Under the pieces are notes generated by a model that worked only from the letters and a program-made list of their open reading frames with translations, was not told where the DNA came from and ran no database searches. This document shows positions 9,445-17,995 of a DNA stretch of 64,000 nt, in pieces; position 1 is the first letter of the stretch, and each line of letters starts with the position of its first letter. Source of the stretch: Heliorestis convoluta. Lineage in GTDB: Bacteria; Bacillota; Desulfitobacteriia; Heliobacteriales; Heliobacteriaceae. The DNA is taken from NCBI RefSeq assembly GCF_009649955.1, contig NZ_CP045875.1, positions 2,089,501 through 2,153,500 of the forward strand. The letters run 5' to 3'. The translations under genes were made by a program, and so were the position numbers.

Positions 9445-10299
9445 CTAGCTTCCTCTGGTAAGGTAAAGCTTATCGACAGCTCGCTGTTTCTCTTCCTCGG
9501 AAGGTTGGCTGTAGCGCATGATCATATCGGCGCTGCTGTGTCCTGATAAGGCCATCGCCAAGGAAAAATCTTCGCCACTGCGAATCAAAGCGGTAATAAA
9601 AGTATGACGCAATCGATGAGGATGATCGCCGCCATACTTTTTCACAATTCTTTGCACCGTTCTGGCTGTGATTCGACTGTTTCGATTACTGATAAAAAGG
9701 GCTCGATTGTCATCAAGGCGCTCTTCTAAGCTTTTGACAATGGCTCTCCTTGTTTCTGGATTAAGAGGGACTTCTCGGCTTTTGTTTCCTTTACCTTCCC
9801 GAATGATCAATCTTCCTTTTCTTTCACTGATTACAACATCGCTTCGATTCAAAGCGACCAATTCACCCACTCGGATGCCTGTATGTAATAAAATCATAAT
9901 AATGGCATAATCTCGGGCATTTTCACTTCGGTCGGCTTGGCGAATCAAGCGTAACGTATCTAAGCGATCTAAAGACTTAGGCGCGCTTTTTTTATAATCA
10001 ACGGGCTTCACCACACGAATGTCTTCAACAGCTTCCTCTTTGCCGAGCCATTTGCTAAAAGACTTTAGGGCGTGAAAAGCTTTGTTCACCGTAGAAGCTG
10101 ACTTTTCAGCGAACATGAGGGAGTCTATATACTGCTGTACATCAGCTCGGGCATAGCTATAGAGATCGGTACCAGCAGCAAAAAGCCAAGCTTCGAACTG
10201 CTTCAGCTCATACTGATAGGTTCGAACGGTCGTAGATGACTTACTTCGCAAAGCTTCTTCTGTATAATCTTCGATTAGCTTGTTCATTTGAAACACCAC
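9445..10299 (-). CDS. Tyrosine recombinase (XerC/XerD-like)
   Basis: A 284-residue site-specific recombinase. It has an N-terminal SAM-like core-binding domain (about 5-90) and a catalytic domain with the full R-K-H-R-H-Y set: Arg in TGIRVGEL, Lys in EGKGNKSRE, HRLRH, GHSS and the nucleophile Tyr in MRYSQ. No phage or partner genes adjoin it. Upstream lies an array of palindromic 13-16-bp sequences (10487-10588) that could be its binding sites. GTG 10299 or the neighbouring GTG/ATG codons could be the start; GAGGTG precedes. It could be a chromosomal Xer paralogue or the enzyme of a local invertible or mobile element. Confidence 0.9.
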   Translation of the reverse strand: MVFQMNKLIEDYTEEALRSKSSTTVRTYQYELKQFEAWLFAAGTDLYSYARADVQQYIDSLMFAEKSASTVNKAFHALKSFSKWLGKEEAVEDIRVVKPVDYKKSAPKSLDRLDTLRLIRQADRSENARDYAIIMILLHTGIRVGELVALNRSDVVISERKGRLIIREGKGNKSREVPLNPETRRAIVKSLEERLDDNRALFISNRNSRITARTVQRIVKKYGGDHPHRLRHTFITALIRSGEDFSLAMALSGHSSADMIMRYSQPSEEEKQRAVDKLYLTRGS

Positions 10300-10486
10300 T
10301 ACACCTCATTTCTCCTATAAGGGTCAACCAACCTTTGCTTCTCACCTTCAACACAGAAGGAATCATCCCCCCTGTGCTATCGTCTCCTCATTCACTCGCT
10401 TGTCGCTTCGTCGCTCTTACAGACCGTTTCTCTCTAGATACAACATAAAAACAAGAAGCCTCTCAATACAAACTAGTACTACCTGA

Positions 10487-10588
10487 ATTCTACGACATTT
10501 TTTCTTCTTCTTAAAGACCTTTTTTAAGGTCTTTTTTTGCTTTTTTCTCCCCTACAATGTCGTAGAATTAGTATTCTGCGACATTGTA
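10487..10588. repeat. Palindrome array upstream of the tyrosine recombinase
   Basis: ATTCTACGACATT (10487-10499) recurs inverted as AATGTCGTAGAAT (10556-10568) and again direct as ATTCTGCGACATT (10573-10585). The last two form a 36-bp palindrome (10553-10588): TACAATGTCGTAGAAT, spacer TAGT, then ATTCTGCGACATTGTA, with 15 of 16 positions complementary. The array brackets a terminator hairpin. This looks like a protein-binding or recombination site. Confidence 0.7.
10513..10539. terminator. Intrinsic terminator inside the palindrome array
   Basis: AAAGACCTT (10513-10521) pairs with AAGGTCTTT (10526-10534), with a T tract after it on the plus strand and T-rich sequence on the minus strand. No plus-strand gene is close upstream, so its role is unclear. 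Confidence 0.6.
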
Positions 10589-10734
10589 TTTTTCCGACTC
10601 AATTCTTTTAATTTGCAACGATGTAAACGTAGTAAACATACGTAAACACAAATAATAATCCTGATAAATCAAAGATAATATTGAAATTAGCGGGAATATT
10701 AAGTATACTAAATGTAAACATAGGTGAAGGACTA

Positions 10735-11265
10735 TAATTATACGAACCTCCCATGCCCGGTTGGGCACAACCATTTGATGAAAATCAACTTTTTCCTGAT
10801 TACGTTGGGGTTACTACATAGAGGGGACTGGTCATCACGTTTTCCTCCGCTCTGGACTGGTCCCACGCTGTTACCGCCAGCAAGCTGGCGACAGCTGAGG
10901 TCCCAAGTCCCGCTACGGAAAGCGTGATGACCAGTCCCAGAAGATTTTTGCTGATTGCAACTCCCGTTGGAATAGCTTGGAATAACTTCCTTCTATAGGC
11001 AACTACCTATTGTATTTGCATTTGCAATAGGCCCAAACGCAGTCACAACCAGTAAAATGTATCTGGGTCAGGCGTTATGACTTCCTGGAGAGAGGACTTC
11101 AGACCTCAGCCATCGGCAGCTTGCTGCCGCTCATGGCGTGGGATGAGTCCGTTCGGAAGGAATTCATAACGCCTGACCCCACCACAGGGTAGCTATTTTT
11201 GTACGAACCCCCCATGCCCGTCCAGGTACAACCAAAGATAAAAATTGCGTGCCAAACGAAACGTC
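10735..11265. repeat. Structured non-coding repeat element, copy 1
   Basis: A block of about 530 bp without a convincing gene that recurs at 60690-61212. In order: a border with a TGCCC...GGGCA hairpin (10754-10767); TTGGGGTTACT with CATAGAGG; hairpin unit A (10824-10938, 115 nt) whose ends GGGACTGGTCATCACG and CGTGATGACCAGTCCC pair; a 126-nt spacer containing CTATTG...CAATAG; unit B (11065-11179, 115 nt) with ends GGGTCAGGCGTTATGA and TCATAACGCCTGACCC; and a second border with CATGCCCG again. Unit B read on the other strand matches unit A's inner layout: TTCC, GGACT, CCCAC, a CAAG-capped GC stem, TGAGGTC, AGTCC, GGAA. It may be a non-coding RNA, a MITE-like element with hairpin ends, or a REP-type doublet. 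Confidence 0.8.
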
Positions 11266-11298
11266 CCCGTGACACATACAGAAAAAGGAGCTGCTACA

Positions 11299-12198
11299 AT
11301 GGCTGATACCACCTTTTCCGTTCGCATGGAACAAGAAAAGCGAGAAAAACTGCAAGAAATGGTTGATAAAAGCGGTCTTACCACGAAAGAATTTATGGAT
11401 CGGCTTCTTCGGGCCTATGAACAACAAGAGCTACGGCAGACTCTTACAGACCTGCGAGAGCTAGAACAACTGCAATATCATATTGCTAGAATCGAAGAAA
11501 TCTATATCTCTGTCGTCAAGACAGCACAAGATCAAGTGGAACAGGAACATAGAAGAGGTAAAAAGGCAGAGCAGACGGCAGAAGAAGCGCAAAAAGAGCT
11601 AGAAAAAGTTCGCAGTGCCTGTGATAAAGCGGTGCAAGAAGCGCTGAAAGAGGTAGAAAAAGTAAAATCAGAAGCAATCGAAAGGGAAAAAGAAGTAACA
11701 GAAAAAACTGCAAAGCTAGAAGAGGATTTAAAGCGAGCCCTACAAGGGCAAGAACAAGCCAGCCGTTTGGCCACTCTGGCAGAAGAAGCAGCTAGAACAT
11801 CAAAAAAGAAGATAGAAGAACTAAAAGAAAAAGTAAAAATGACAGAAATCTATCAGAACAGAGTGGCAGAACTAGAAAAAACAATAGGGGAGCTGGAAAG
11901 AACCATCCAAGAAGGTGAGGAGGAGAGAGGGAAGCTACAAGAAGCGGTCTTTGCAAAAGAAAAAGCTTTACAAAAAGAGCAACAGGATAGAGAAAAGGAG
12001 ACAAAGGCTCGGGAGCAACAGCTCCTAGATAGACTAGAAAAAAGCCAAGAAAAATCAGACATAGAAAAAGAAAAAGCACTGCTAGAAATGCGCAGAGCTT
12101 TTATAGATGAACTTGAAGTTGTAAGAAAAGAACTTGCCGAAGAGCGCTATCGTGTAGCGCGTCTTCAAGAAGAAAAAGCGCAAATGAAGACTATGTAA
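11299..12198 (+). CDS. Ribbon-helix-helix N-terminus with long coiled coil
   Basis: A 299-residue protein. The first about 45 residues (TTFSVRMEQEKREKLQEMV...TTKEFMDRLLRAYE) look like a CopG/Arc-type ribbon-helix-helix. The rest is almost uninterrupted heptad-rich, Glu/Lys/Gln-rich coiled coil. The architecture recalls KfrA-like or mobilisation accessory proteins, but no clear family is recognised. ATG 11299 follows AAAGGAG by 8 nt, and the leader begins right at the end of the structured repeat. A possible role is a DNA-binding, bundling protein; this is inference. Confidence 0.75.
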   Translation: MADTTFSVRMEQEKREKLQEMVDKSGLTTKEFMDRLLRAYEQQELRQTLTDLRELEQLQYHIARIEEIYISVVKTAQDQVEQEHRRGKKAEQTAEEAQKELEKVRSACDKAVQEALKEVEKVKSEAIEREKEVTEKTAKLEEDLKRALQGQEQASRLATLAEEAARTSKKKIEELKEKVKMTEIYQNRVAELEKTIGELERTIQEGEEERGKLQEAVFAKEKALQKEQQDREKETKAREQQLLDRLEKSQEKSDIEKEKALLEMRRAFIDELEVVRKELAEERYRVARLQEEKAQMKTM

Positions 12199-12208
12199 AA
12201 AAATCGAC

Positions 12209-13396
12209 CTATCCCCTCAGAAAATCAAGCACCTTAATCGGCTCTTTGATTTTCTGAAAGCGAGCAAAATTTCGAATTCGCATCTTGAGTGCATCCGTTA
12301 CTTCGAAACCCTTCGGGATTAACATTCTTCCATGAATATCGACCAATTCCTCTGCTAAGATCATCCCTGGCATCAGATCATCAACCATCACATCGATTAG
12401 GAGAGAATCCCCTTCCGTATATTGACTATAGCCTTCTTGGTTTCCTAACACCGTGGTTACCAGAGCTTTGAGAATGGCTGGATCATACCAACCGCTGCGT
12501 GATCGCATCAAATCTAAAGCGCTATTTAAACCTTTGCCAGCGCGAAGAAGCTCATCGAAGTCAAGAATCACTTTTAAGATTCTTCCTAGCAACGGGATTG
12601 TTGGACCCGATCTCAGATCTAAAGTAGGGACACCTTGCCCGTCAAAACGTTTCTGCTGGAAAGCCACTGCTTCGGCCACATTTTCCAAGCGAGGAATGTG
12701 AGTTAGCAGTCGACGTCCTGCTAAAGGATGTTCATCAAACAAAGCTTTTTCTATGTTATCAAGGGGTAGTCCCTGTTCTTTCTTCTGCATAATATGCGCT
12801 GGAATGGTGACGCAGCCGATCTGAGAAAAAAGAGCAGCCAACTCTACTTCCCAGATACGATCGTGAGGAACTGCCAGCGTTTGAGCAAGTTCCCGTGCTA
12901 GTTTGCGAATAGAGCCTGATAGCTGAAAGGTTTTAGAATTTGAAAGAGATAAGATATCAACAAGTACCTTAATGCTTCCTTTTAAAGTTTTGTCTAGCAG
13001 TTCTCTTTCTGCTGTAACCAATCGGTACTGTTCAATGGCGCCTTCTAGTGATTTGATAAAAATTTCGGGTGGACAAGGTTTGGTAAGAAAGCGGAATATT
13101 TTTCCTTCATTCACTGCATCGATAGATACTTGCATATCAGCATGACCAGTTAACATAATGCGGCTGGTATCAGGATGATTTTTGTGGCAATAGGCTAAAA
13201 ATTCAATGCCATCCATACCTGGCATACGGTAATCAGCAACAACGACGTCAAAGGGACCTGCAGTCTCTATCGCTTGAATGCCTGCTTTTCCACCATCGGC
13301 TGTAAGCACCTGGAAACGATTTCTTAGCTGACGCTTTAAAGCGAAGAGTACATTTTCTTCATCATCTACAAGAAGAACTTTTGGCTTCTCGGTCAT
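12209..13396 (-). CDS. Response regulator with degenerate HD-GYP domain
   Basis: A 395-residue protein. The receiver (about 5-120) has LLVDDEEN, VADYRMPGMDG (phospho-Asp) and FLTKPC. The C-terminal half aligns by pattern with RpfG-type c-di-GMP phosphodiesterases, but the metal ligands are lost: the HD dyad region reads ALFSQIG and the GYP loop reads FDGQGVP. It is therefore probably not a phosphodiesterase and may be a c-di-GMP receptor or scaffold. The start overlaps the end of the HDOD gene by 4 nt, so it is the last gene of a minus-strand signalling operon with 13393-16507. Confidence 0.85.
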   Translation of the reverse strand: MTEKPKVLLVDDEENVLFALKRQLRNRFQVLTADGGKAGIQAIETAGPFDVVVADYRMPGMDGIEFLAYCHKNHPDTSRIMLTGHADMQVSIDAVNEGKIFRFLTKPCPPEIFIKSLEGAIEQYRLVTAERELLDKTLKGSIKVLVDILSLSNSKTFQLSGSIRKLARELAQTLAVPHDRIWEVELAALFSQIGCVTIPAHIMQKKEQGLPLDNIEKALFDEHPLAGRRLLTHIPRLENVAEAVAFQQKRFDGQGVPTLDLRSGPTIPLLGRILKVILDFDELLRAGKGLNSALDLMRSRSGWYDPAILKALVTTVLGNQEGYSQYTEGDSLLIDVMVDDLMPGMILAEELVDIHGRMLIPKGFEVTDALKMRIRNFARFQKIKEPIKVLDFLRG

Positions 13397-14609
13397 GACT
13401 CATCCACATCCTCTGTACAATCAAGAACGTAATCAGTCCACTCTTTCCATCGTGTAGCCTGCCCAGCATCTTTTCGCGCGAGCAAACTGAGAAAAAAAGA
13501 AGCGGTATCTTTGTCTCGTATTAAAAGGTTGGCCACATAGACAGCTGTCACGACAGGTTGGTTTGACCACTCTGTTTCCTTGGAAATTTTACAGGGATTG
13601 TGATGAAAAGCAACAGCATCACCAATCATAGAAGGAAGGCCCCAAAGACCTAAAAGATAAGCACCAACTTCAGCATGAGAAGTCCCTACGATTTTATTTT
13701 CTACTTCGAAAGCATTTTGATTTGAATAAAGCATATGCTCTTTCCATTGTTCCAAAAACCCATCAACTTGTAATAGCACCACTTTCCCTAAATCATGAAG
13801 AAAGCCTGCTACCATGCTTCTTCGCCTCTTTTTTTATTGCCCGTTAGATCTGAGGCAATTCTCTGTGCCAGCAGGCCAACTTGCATACTATGCTGCCAAA
13901 GATAAGAAAGGAAAGCCGCTTTGTCGCTTTTTTCTTCATAAGTCGAGAAAATATGGTGTGTTACAACAAGCGCTCGCAGTGTGTTTAAACCAAGCAAAAC
14001 AGCTGCATGACTGGGATTGGTAACCGGATGGGGAAGTCCCAAAAAAGCAGAGTTGGTAAACTGTAAAATCCGAGCCGTCATTGCCATGTCTTTAGAAATA
14101 ATATGTCCTATTTTCTTGGGAGAGGGGTCTGAACTATCCATTTCATCCATCAGTTGCAGATAAAGAACAGGAAGGCTCGGCAACTGCTTTAAGCCTGTAA
14201 CCAGTCGTAACAGGTGAGGATCTTTTAGGAAATCACGTAACATAAGAGCTTGTTGAATGATATTTTTTAATGCCTTAGGTTCACAAGGCTTGCCTAAATA
14301 CTGGTGCGCTACTTCTAAAGAGCGAAGCGCTTGCTCTCGGTCTGCTTGACCAGAAAGGATGATGCGAACAACCTGGGGGTAGTGATGCTGAACCATTTTT
14401 AATAGTGCTACGCCATCCATGCCAGGCATACGTAAATCACTAATTATGACATCAACAGGCGTAGAAGCTAAGAAGGATAGGGCATCCTGGCCACTGCTAA
14501 CAAAATGCAAAGCCCACTGGTTGCGCATCCCATGGAGCATTCGTTTTAACCCCTGTAATATATTAACTTCATCATCTACAAAGAGCACGACCCCTTGCAA
14601 AGCACTCAC
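13393..14609 (-). pseudogene. Response regulator REC-HDOD, split by an A7 frame break
   Basis: The first frame (14609-13809) encodes a receiver (FVDDEVN, ISDLRMPGMDG, YLGKPCEPK) and the first part of an HDOD domain (LPSLPVLYLQLMDEM...ILQFTNSAFLGLP). The second frame (13815-13393) begins MVAGFLHDLGKVVL, exactly where the HDOD core should continue. The break lies at seven As (minus strand, 13829-13835); an eighth A joins the frames into a normal protein of about 405 aa. It starts GTG 14609, overlapping the kinase stop by 3 nt. It could be an indel, an assembly error, or slippage on the A run. HDOD proteins usually act as signalling scaffolds. Confidence 0.8.
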
Positions 14610-16507
14610 TCCTTGATGCTTTTTTCTTCCGGATCCATGGGCAAGGAAACGATAAAAGTGGTGCCCCAGCCTTCCGTAACATCGACAGAGATGGTGCCTT
14701 TGTGTTTGTTGACCACAATATTATGAGCAATCGTCAGCCCTTGACCCGTTCCTTTTCCAACATCTTTTGTGGTGAAGAAAGGATCAAAGATACGATGAAC
14801 AATTTTTTCATCGATGCCGCCGCCTGTATCGCTAATTAATACTTCAACATTAGATCCGACCTGGCGAGTCTCAATGGTGATCCGTCCTTTTTGGCAGAGA
14901 TCCTTTTTGATCCGTTCTCCAATCGCATGGGTGGCATTGATTAAAATATTTAAAAAAACCTGGTTGATTTCATCAATGGCACAGTAGACATGGGGCAAGG
15001 AAGGGTGGAGTCGCAGATCCATATCAGCTACGTATTTCCATTCGTTTCGTGATATTTCAACGGTACCTGCGAGAGCTTGATTAATATCAGCCATGCCTTT
15101 TTTCTTCACGCCAGGATGGGCAAATCGCTTTAACGATAACACGATTTTACTGACATGTTCAATGCCTTGTAAAGATTGCTCAACGGCTTGCGGAATTTCT
15201 GTAAGCAGATAGGGTAGATCGATTTCTTCACTCTCTTGAAGGGCTTTTCGAGCTTTTCCATGAAGGGAGTCGCACTTTCCATTCTCAGGTACTCTGCAAG
15301 CAACGGTTGCAATAATTTCAAGCATATCTTCTAAGAGGCGGCTCATGTCCTGAAACGCTTCTTGGAGAAAAGAAGTGTTGTCTCCCACGTACTGCATGGG
15401 CGTGTTGATCTCATGGGCAATACCGGACGCGAGTTGCCCTATGGATTCTAGCTTTTGAGACAAAGCAAGTTGTGATTCATTACGTTTTTGTTCTGTAATA
15501 TCACGAAAAACAAGAACATAGCCTTGTAAATCGCCATGGGTGCCTTGAATGGGAGAAGCACTTCCAGAAAGAATGCGTCGAGTTCCATCTTTTTCGAATA
15601 AGATAAAAGGCCAGGGACGATCATAATATTCCTGAGAACCCTTCAAAAAATATTGAAGCAGGGGGTCATAACGTTGGCCCTTTTCTGTCTCGGCATATAA
15701 AATTTCATCTAAATATTTTCCCTCTATCACTGTCTGCTCTTGCCCTAAAATATCTTTGGCAGCTCGATTGATCATTCGAATACGACCGACAGAGTCCGTA
15801 GAAATGACAGCATCACCAATACTTAATAAGGTAACTGCAAGCAGAGATTTATCAGATGCCAACAAAGCTTCTACTTTTTTTCTTTCCTGTACTTCTTGCT
15901 GCATCTCTTCGTTGGCACGCCTTAACTCTAATGTACGTTCTTGCACTCTTTTTTCTAACTCTGCTTCAATAATTTCTCGCTCTTTTAACTCTACAAGAGA
16001 ACGATTGTAAGCCAAGCAACCAAGCAAAGAAATCCGAAACTTTTGCATTACTTGCTCAAATTGCTTTCGTTCCATTTCCGTAATAAGAGTAGGATCGACA
16101 GCAGTAGAATAAAACTTCAATACACCGATACTGTCTAAAGAAAAAAGTATATAAGTGCCTTTATGTATCCCTCTTTCGTCAATCAGCTCTTGAAAGCCTT
16201 CTTCATCTGAGGTAACTAGATCAAAAGAATTGTGACGAAGTCGCTGAAACAAAGGGTGCTCGTAAGAGATATGCTCATGTAGCGGGTAGCAGGTTGGATT
16301 GGCATAGACAAGATGGGCTTTTCCGTCTTTCTTATCAATGATATACTCGTCTTTAACCCACAAAGCAGCATAATCTAAATTCTTAAGAGCCAGAAAACGT
16401 TGAAGGAAAAGATCGCAATTGCGGTGCAAATCAAGGGATTGTCCAATCGACAAGGCCAATTCGTACAGAATATAGATTTGTTTCATTGTATCTTTTTCAT
16501 TCATCAT
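14606..16507 (-). CDS. Sensor histidine kinase GAF-like/PAS/HisKA/HATPase
   Basis: A 633-residue soluble kinase. It has a GAF-like N-terminal region (about 10-160), a coiled coil rich in Glu and Arg (about 165-215), a PAS domain (220-345), a HisKA with the phospho-acceptor in GIAHEINTPMQYVGDN, and an HATPase with NILINATHAI, ISDTGGGI and GKGTGQGLTIAH. It heads an operon with the REC-HDOD and REC/HD-GYP-like genes. The overlapping stops and starts imply translational coupling and probably one pathway. No transmembrane segment is visible, so the signal is likely cytosolic. Confidence 0.93.
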   Translation of the reverse strand: MMNEKDTMKQIYILYELALSIGQSLDLHRNCDLFLQRFLALKNLDYAALWVKDEYIIDKKDGKAHLVYANPTCYPLHEHISYEHPLFQRLRHNSFDLVTSDEEGFQELIDERGIHKGTYILFSLDSIGVLKFYSTAVDPTLITEMERKQFEQVMQKFRISLLGCLAYNRSLVELKEREIIEAELEKRVQERTLELRRANEEMQQEVQERKKVEALLASDKSLLAVTLLSIGDAVISTDSVGRIRMINRAAKDILGQEQTVIEGKYLDEILYAETEKGQRYDPLLQYFLKGSQEYYDRPWPFILFEKDGTRRILSGSASPIQGTHGDLQGYVLVFRDITEQKRNESQLALSQKLESIGQLASGIAHEINTPMQYVGDNTSFLQEAFQDMSRLLEDMLEIIATVACRVPENGKCDSLHGKARKALQESEEIDLPYLLTEIPQAVEQSLQGIEHVSKIVLSLKRFAHPGVKKKGMADINQALAGTVEISRNEWKYVADMDLRLHPSLPHVYCAIDEINQVFLNILINATHAIGERIKKDLCQKGRITIETRQVGSNVEVLISDTGGGIDEKIVHRIFDPFFTTKDVGKGTGQGLTIAHNIVVNKHKGTISVDVTEGWGTTFIVSLPMDPEEKSIKE

Positions 16508-16739
16508 AAAAAACCCCTACGACAACTGTTTTATTCACCAACGCAAGAATTCCATGGTCATAAGAAGATATCTCACCAATGATAATACGTCTGAGGGGTA
16601 TTCGCCTAGAAGCATTCTATTAAGATACAAGGTTACCCAGCAGTTTCTTGGCGCACTATAAGTGCCTCCGGCATTGTTACACTTTACTCATTCTTCGACA
16701 AAGACAAGTGGATCTCCTAGATTGCTTGAAAAATACAAG

Positions 16740-16773
16740 AAAAAAACCTGCAACCAAAAGGCACAGGTTTTAA
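16740..16773 (-). terminator. Terminator of the DUF2512 gene
   Basis: On the minus strand AAAACCTG pairs with CAGGTTTT and runs into a T7 tract. The hairpin begins at the stop codon of the 16770-17132 gene. Confidence 0.75.
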
Positions 16774-17132
16774 GGCATTGTATTTTTCTTTTCTCTAAGA
16801 AAGAGATGAAAAAGTGCATCCCCCAATGTAATGAGAAGTCCAAGCGTTAATAAAGCGAAGATAGGTGTCTGGAAAGCAAAAAAGAAGAGGCTGAAGAGAA
16901 AAGCTATAAAAGCAGCCATAATACCATCACTAACAGAAGCAACAAAATTACCGTTTCGTGGTAATATGACCATGTCTCCAACAAGATAATTGATGGACGT
17001 AGCCAATATACTGAATAGAATGATAAGAAACCAAGGATTATCAACGAATAAACCAAGAGCAACAACAGACGCAACAAAAGTTAGTAAATATTTAAAACCA
17101 AAGCCTTTAACGATATTACTCAGTCTATACAC
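16770..17132 (-). CDS. DUF2512 (YndM-type) membrane protein
   Basis: A 120-residue integral membrane protein with four hydrophobic segments, as in the DUF2512/YndM family of Firmicutes. The typical VGDMVILPRNGNFVASVSDG loop lies between helices 2 and 3. An AGGAGGTG-type site precedes ATG 17132. The function is unknown; in bacilli the family is often found in sporulating species. Confidence 0.85.
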   Translation of the reverse strand: MYRLSNIVKGFGFKYLLTFVASVVALGLFVDNPWFLIILFSILATSINYLVGDMVILPRNGNFVASVSDGIMAAFIAFLFSLFFFAFQTPIFALLTLGLLITLGDALFHLFLREKKNTMP

Positions 17133-17242
17133 CTCCTAATTCATTATTTCATGCTCTGTTGAAGTTTATACGACAGTCCTGGGATAACGGTAAGAAGGGT
17201 AGATTAACCAGATTAACTGCTAAATAACATAAGGAGTAACCA

Positions 17243-17842
17243 ATGGAAAAAGAGAAAAAACTCACAAAGGGATTGGTACAAGTTTACACCGGCACAGGCA
17301 AAGGCAAAACAACAGCAGCCCTTGGACAAGCTTACAGAGCCATCGGTCATGGCTTTCAAGTTTGCTTTATACAGTTTTTAAAAGGAAGCAGTTACGCCGG
17401 TGAATTGTTTACGTCGCAACGCTTACAACCTCATATTGATTTTTATCAGTTTGGGAGGGGTTGTCCTTTTTCCTCTCTCATTCGCAGCGGGTTACGCCAA
17501 TGCAATGGTTGTGGTGAATGCTTTTATAAAGACAACCAAAAAAAAGAAGAGAACAGGGAATTAGCGACAATGGCTATGCAATTTACCAAAGAAGTTTTGA
17601 AAAAAGATAAATACGACCTTCTCGTTCTTGATGAGATTAGCAATGCCTTGCGTTATGACTTTATCGACCCCGCAGAGATCGTAACACTGATTCATAACAA
17701 GCCTTGTCATGTGGAACTTATCTTAACAGGTAGAGGCTTGCCAGCAGAAATCTTAGAAGTAGCCGATCTCGTATCAGAAATTAAAGCAATTAAACACCCC
17801 TTGCAAAAAGGAATCAAAAGTCGTCGAGGAATTGAATACTAA
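17243..17842 (+). CDS. Cob(I)yrinic acid a,c-diamide adenosyltransferase (CobA/CobO/BtuR)
   Basis: A 199-residue cytosolic enzyme that adenosylates corrinoids in coenzyme B12 synthesis or salvage. The P-loop YTGTGKGKTTAALG (residues 16-29) and LVLDEISNAL are diagnostic. A Cys-rich insert (about 75-100: CPFSS, QCNGCGECF) is longer than in E. coli BtuR and could bind metal. The C-terminus KGIKSRRGIEY matches the family ending. No cobalamin riboswitch or other B12 gene is seen next to it, so it is probably a stand-alone salvage gene. Confidence 0.92.
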   Translation: MEKEKKLTKGLVQVYTGTGKGKTTAALGQAYRAIGHGFQVCFIQFLKGSSYAGELFTSQRLQPHIDFYQFGRGCPFSSLIRSGLRQCNGCGECFYKDNQKKEENRELATMAMQFTKEVLKKDKYDLLVLDEISNALRYDFIDPAEIVTLIHNKPCHVELILTGRGLPAEILEVADLVSEIKAIKHPLQKGIKSRRGIEY

Positions 17843-17995
17843 AAGTATTTTTTTCGCATGGTACTGAGAAAAGGATAAGAAAAGCAGGAAAGAGCGCCAA
17901 TAAATAGAATTAATCTAGGTTAGAGAAAGAATAGAATCTAAATAAAAGTAACAACAAACGATAGAATTAGAATTACAAAAATAGGAAGTGTTATA

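Noticed and set aside
10724-11240. Short ORFs inside the structured repeat
   Set aside because: They are not shared between the two copies of the repeat in a conserved frame, and the hairpins dominate the sequence.
11516-12079. Several hydrophobic minus-strand ORFs opposite the coiled-coil gene
   Set aside because: They are complements of Glu/Lys-rich codons, which read as Leu/Phe/Ser; the plus-strand coiled-coil gene explains them.
16600-16720. c-di-GMP riboswitch near the kinase operon
   Set aside because: A GCCTCCGGC string and nearby GGTTACC looked suggestive, but the conserved GGGCAAACC and GGGACGCAAAG parts are missing.
17133-17242. Cobalamin riboswitch before the CobO gene
   Set aside because: The 110-nt leader lacks the B12-box and is too short for the aptamer.
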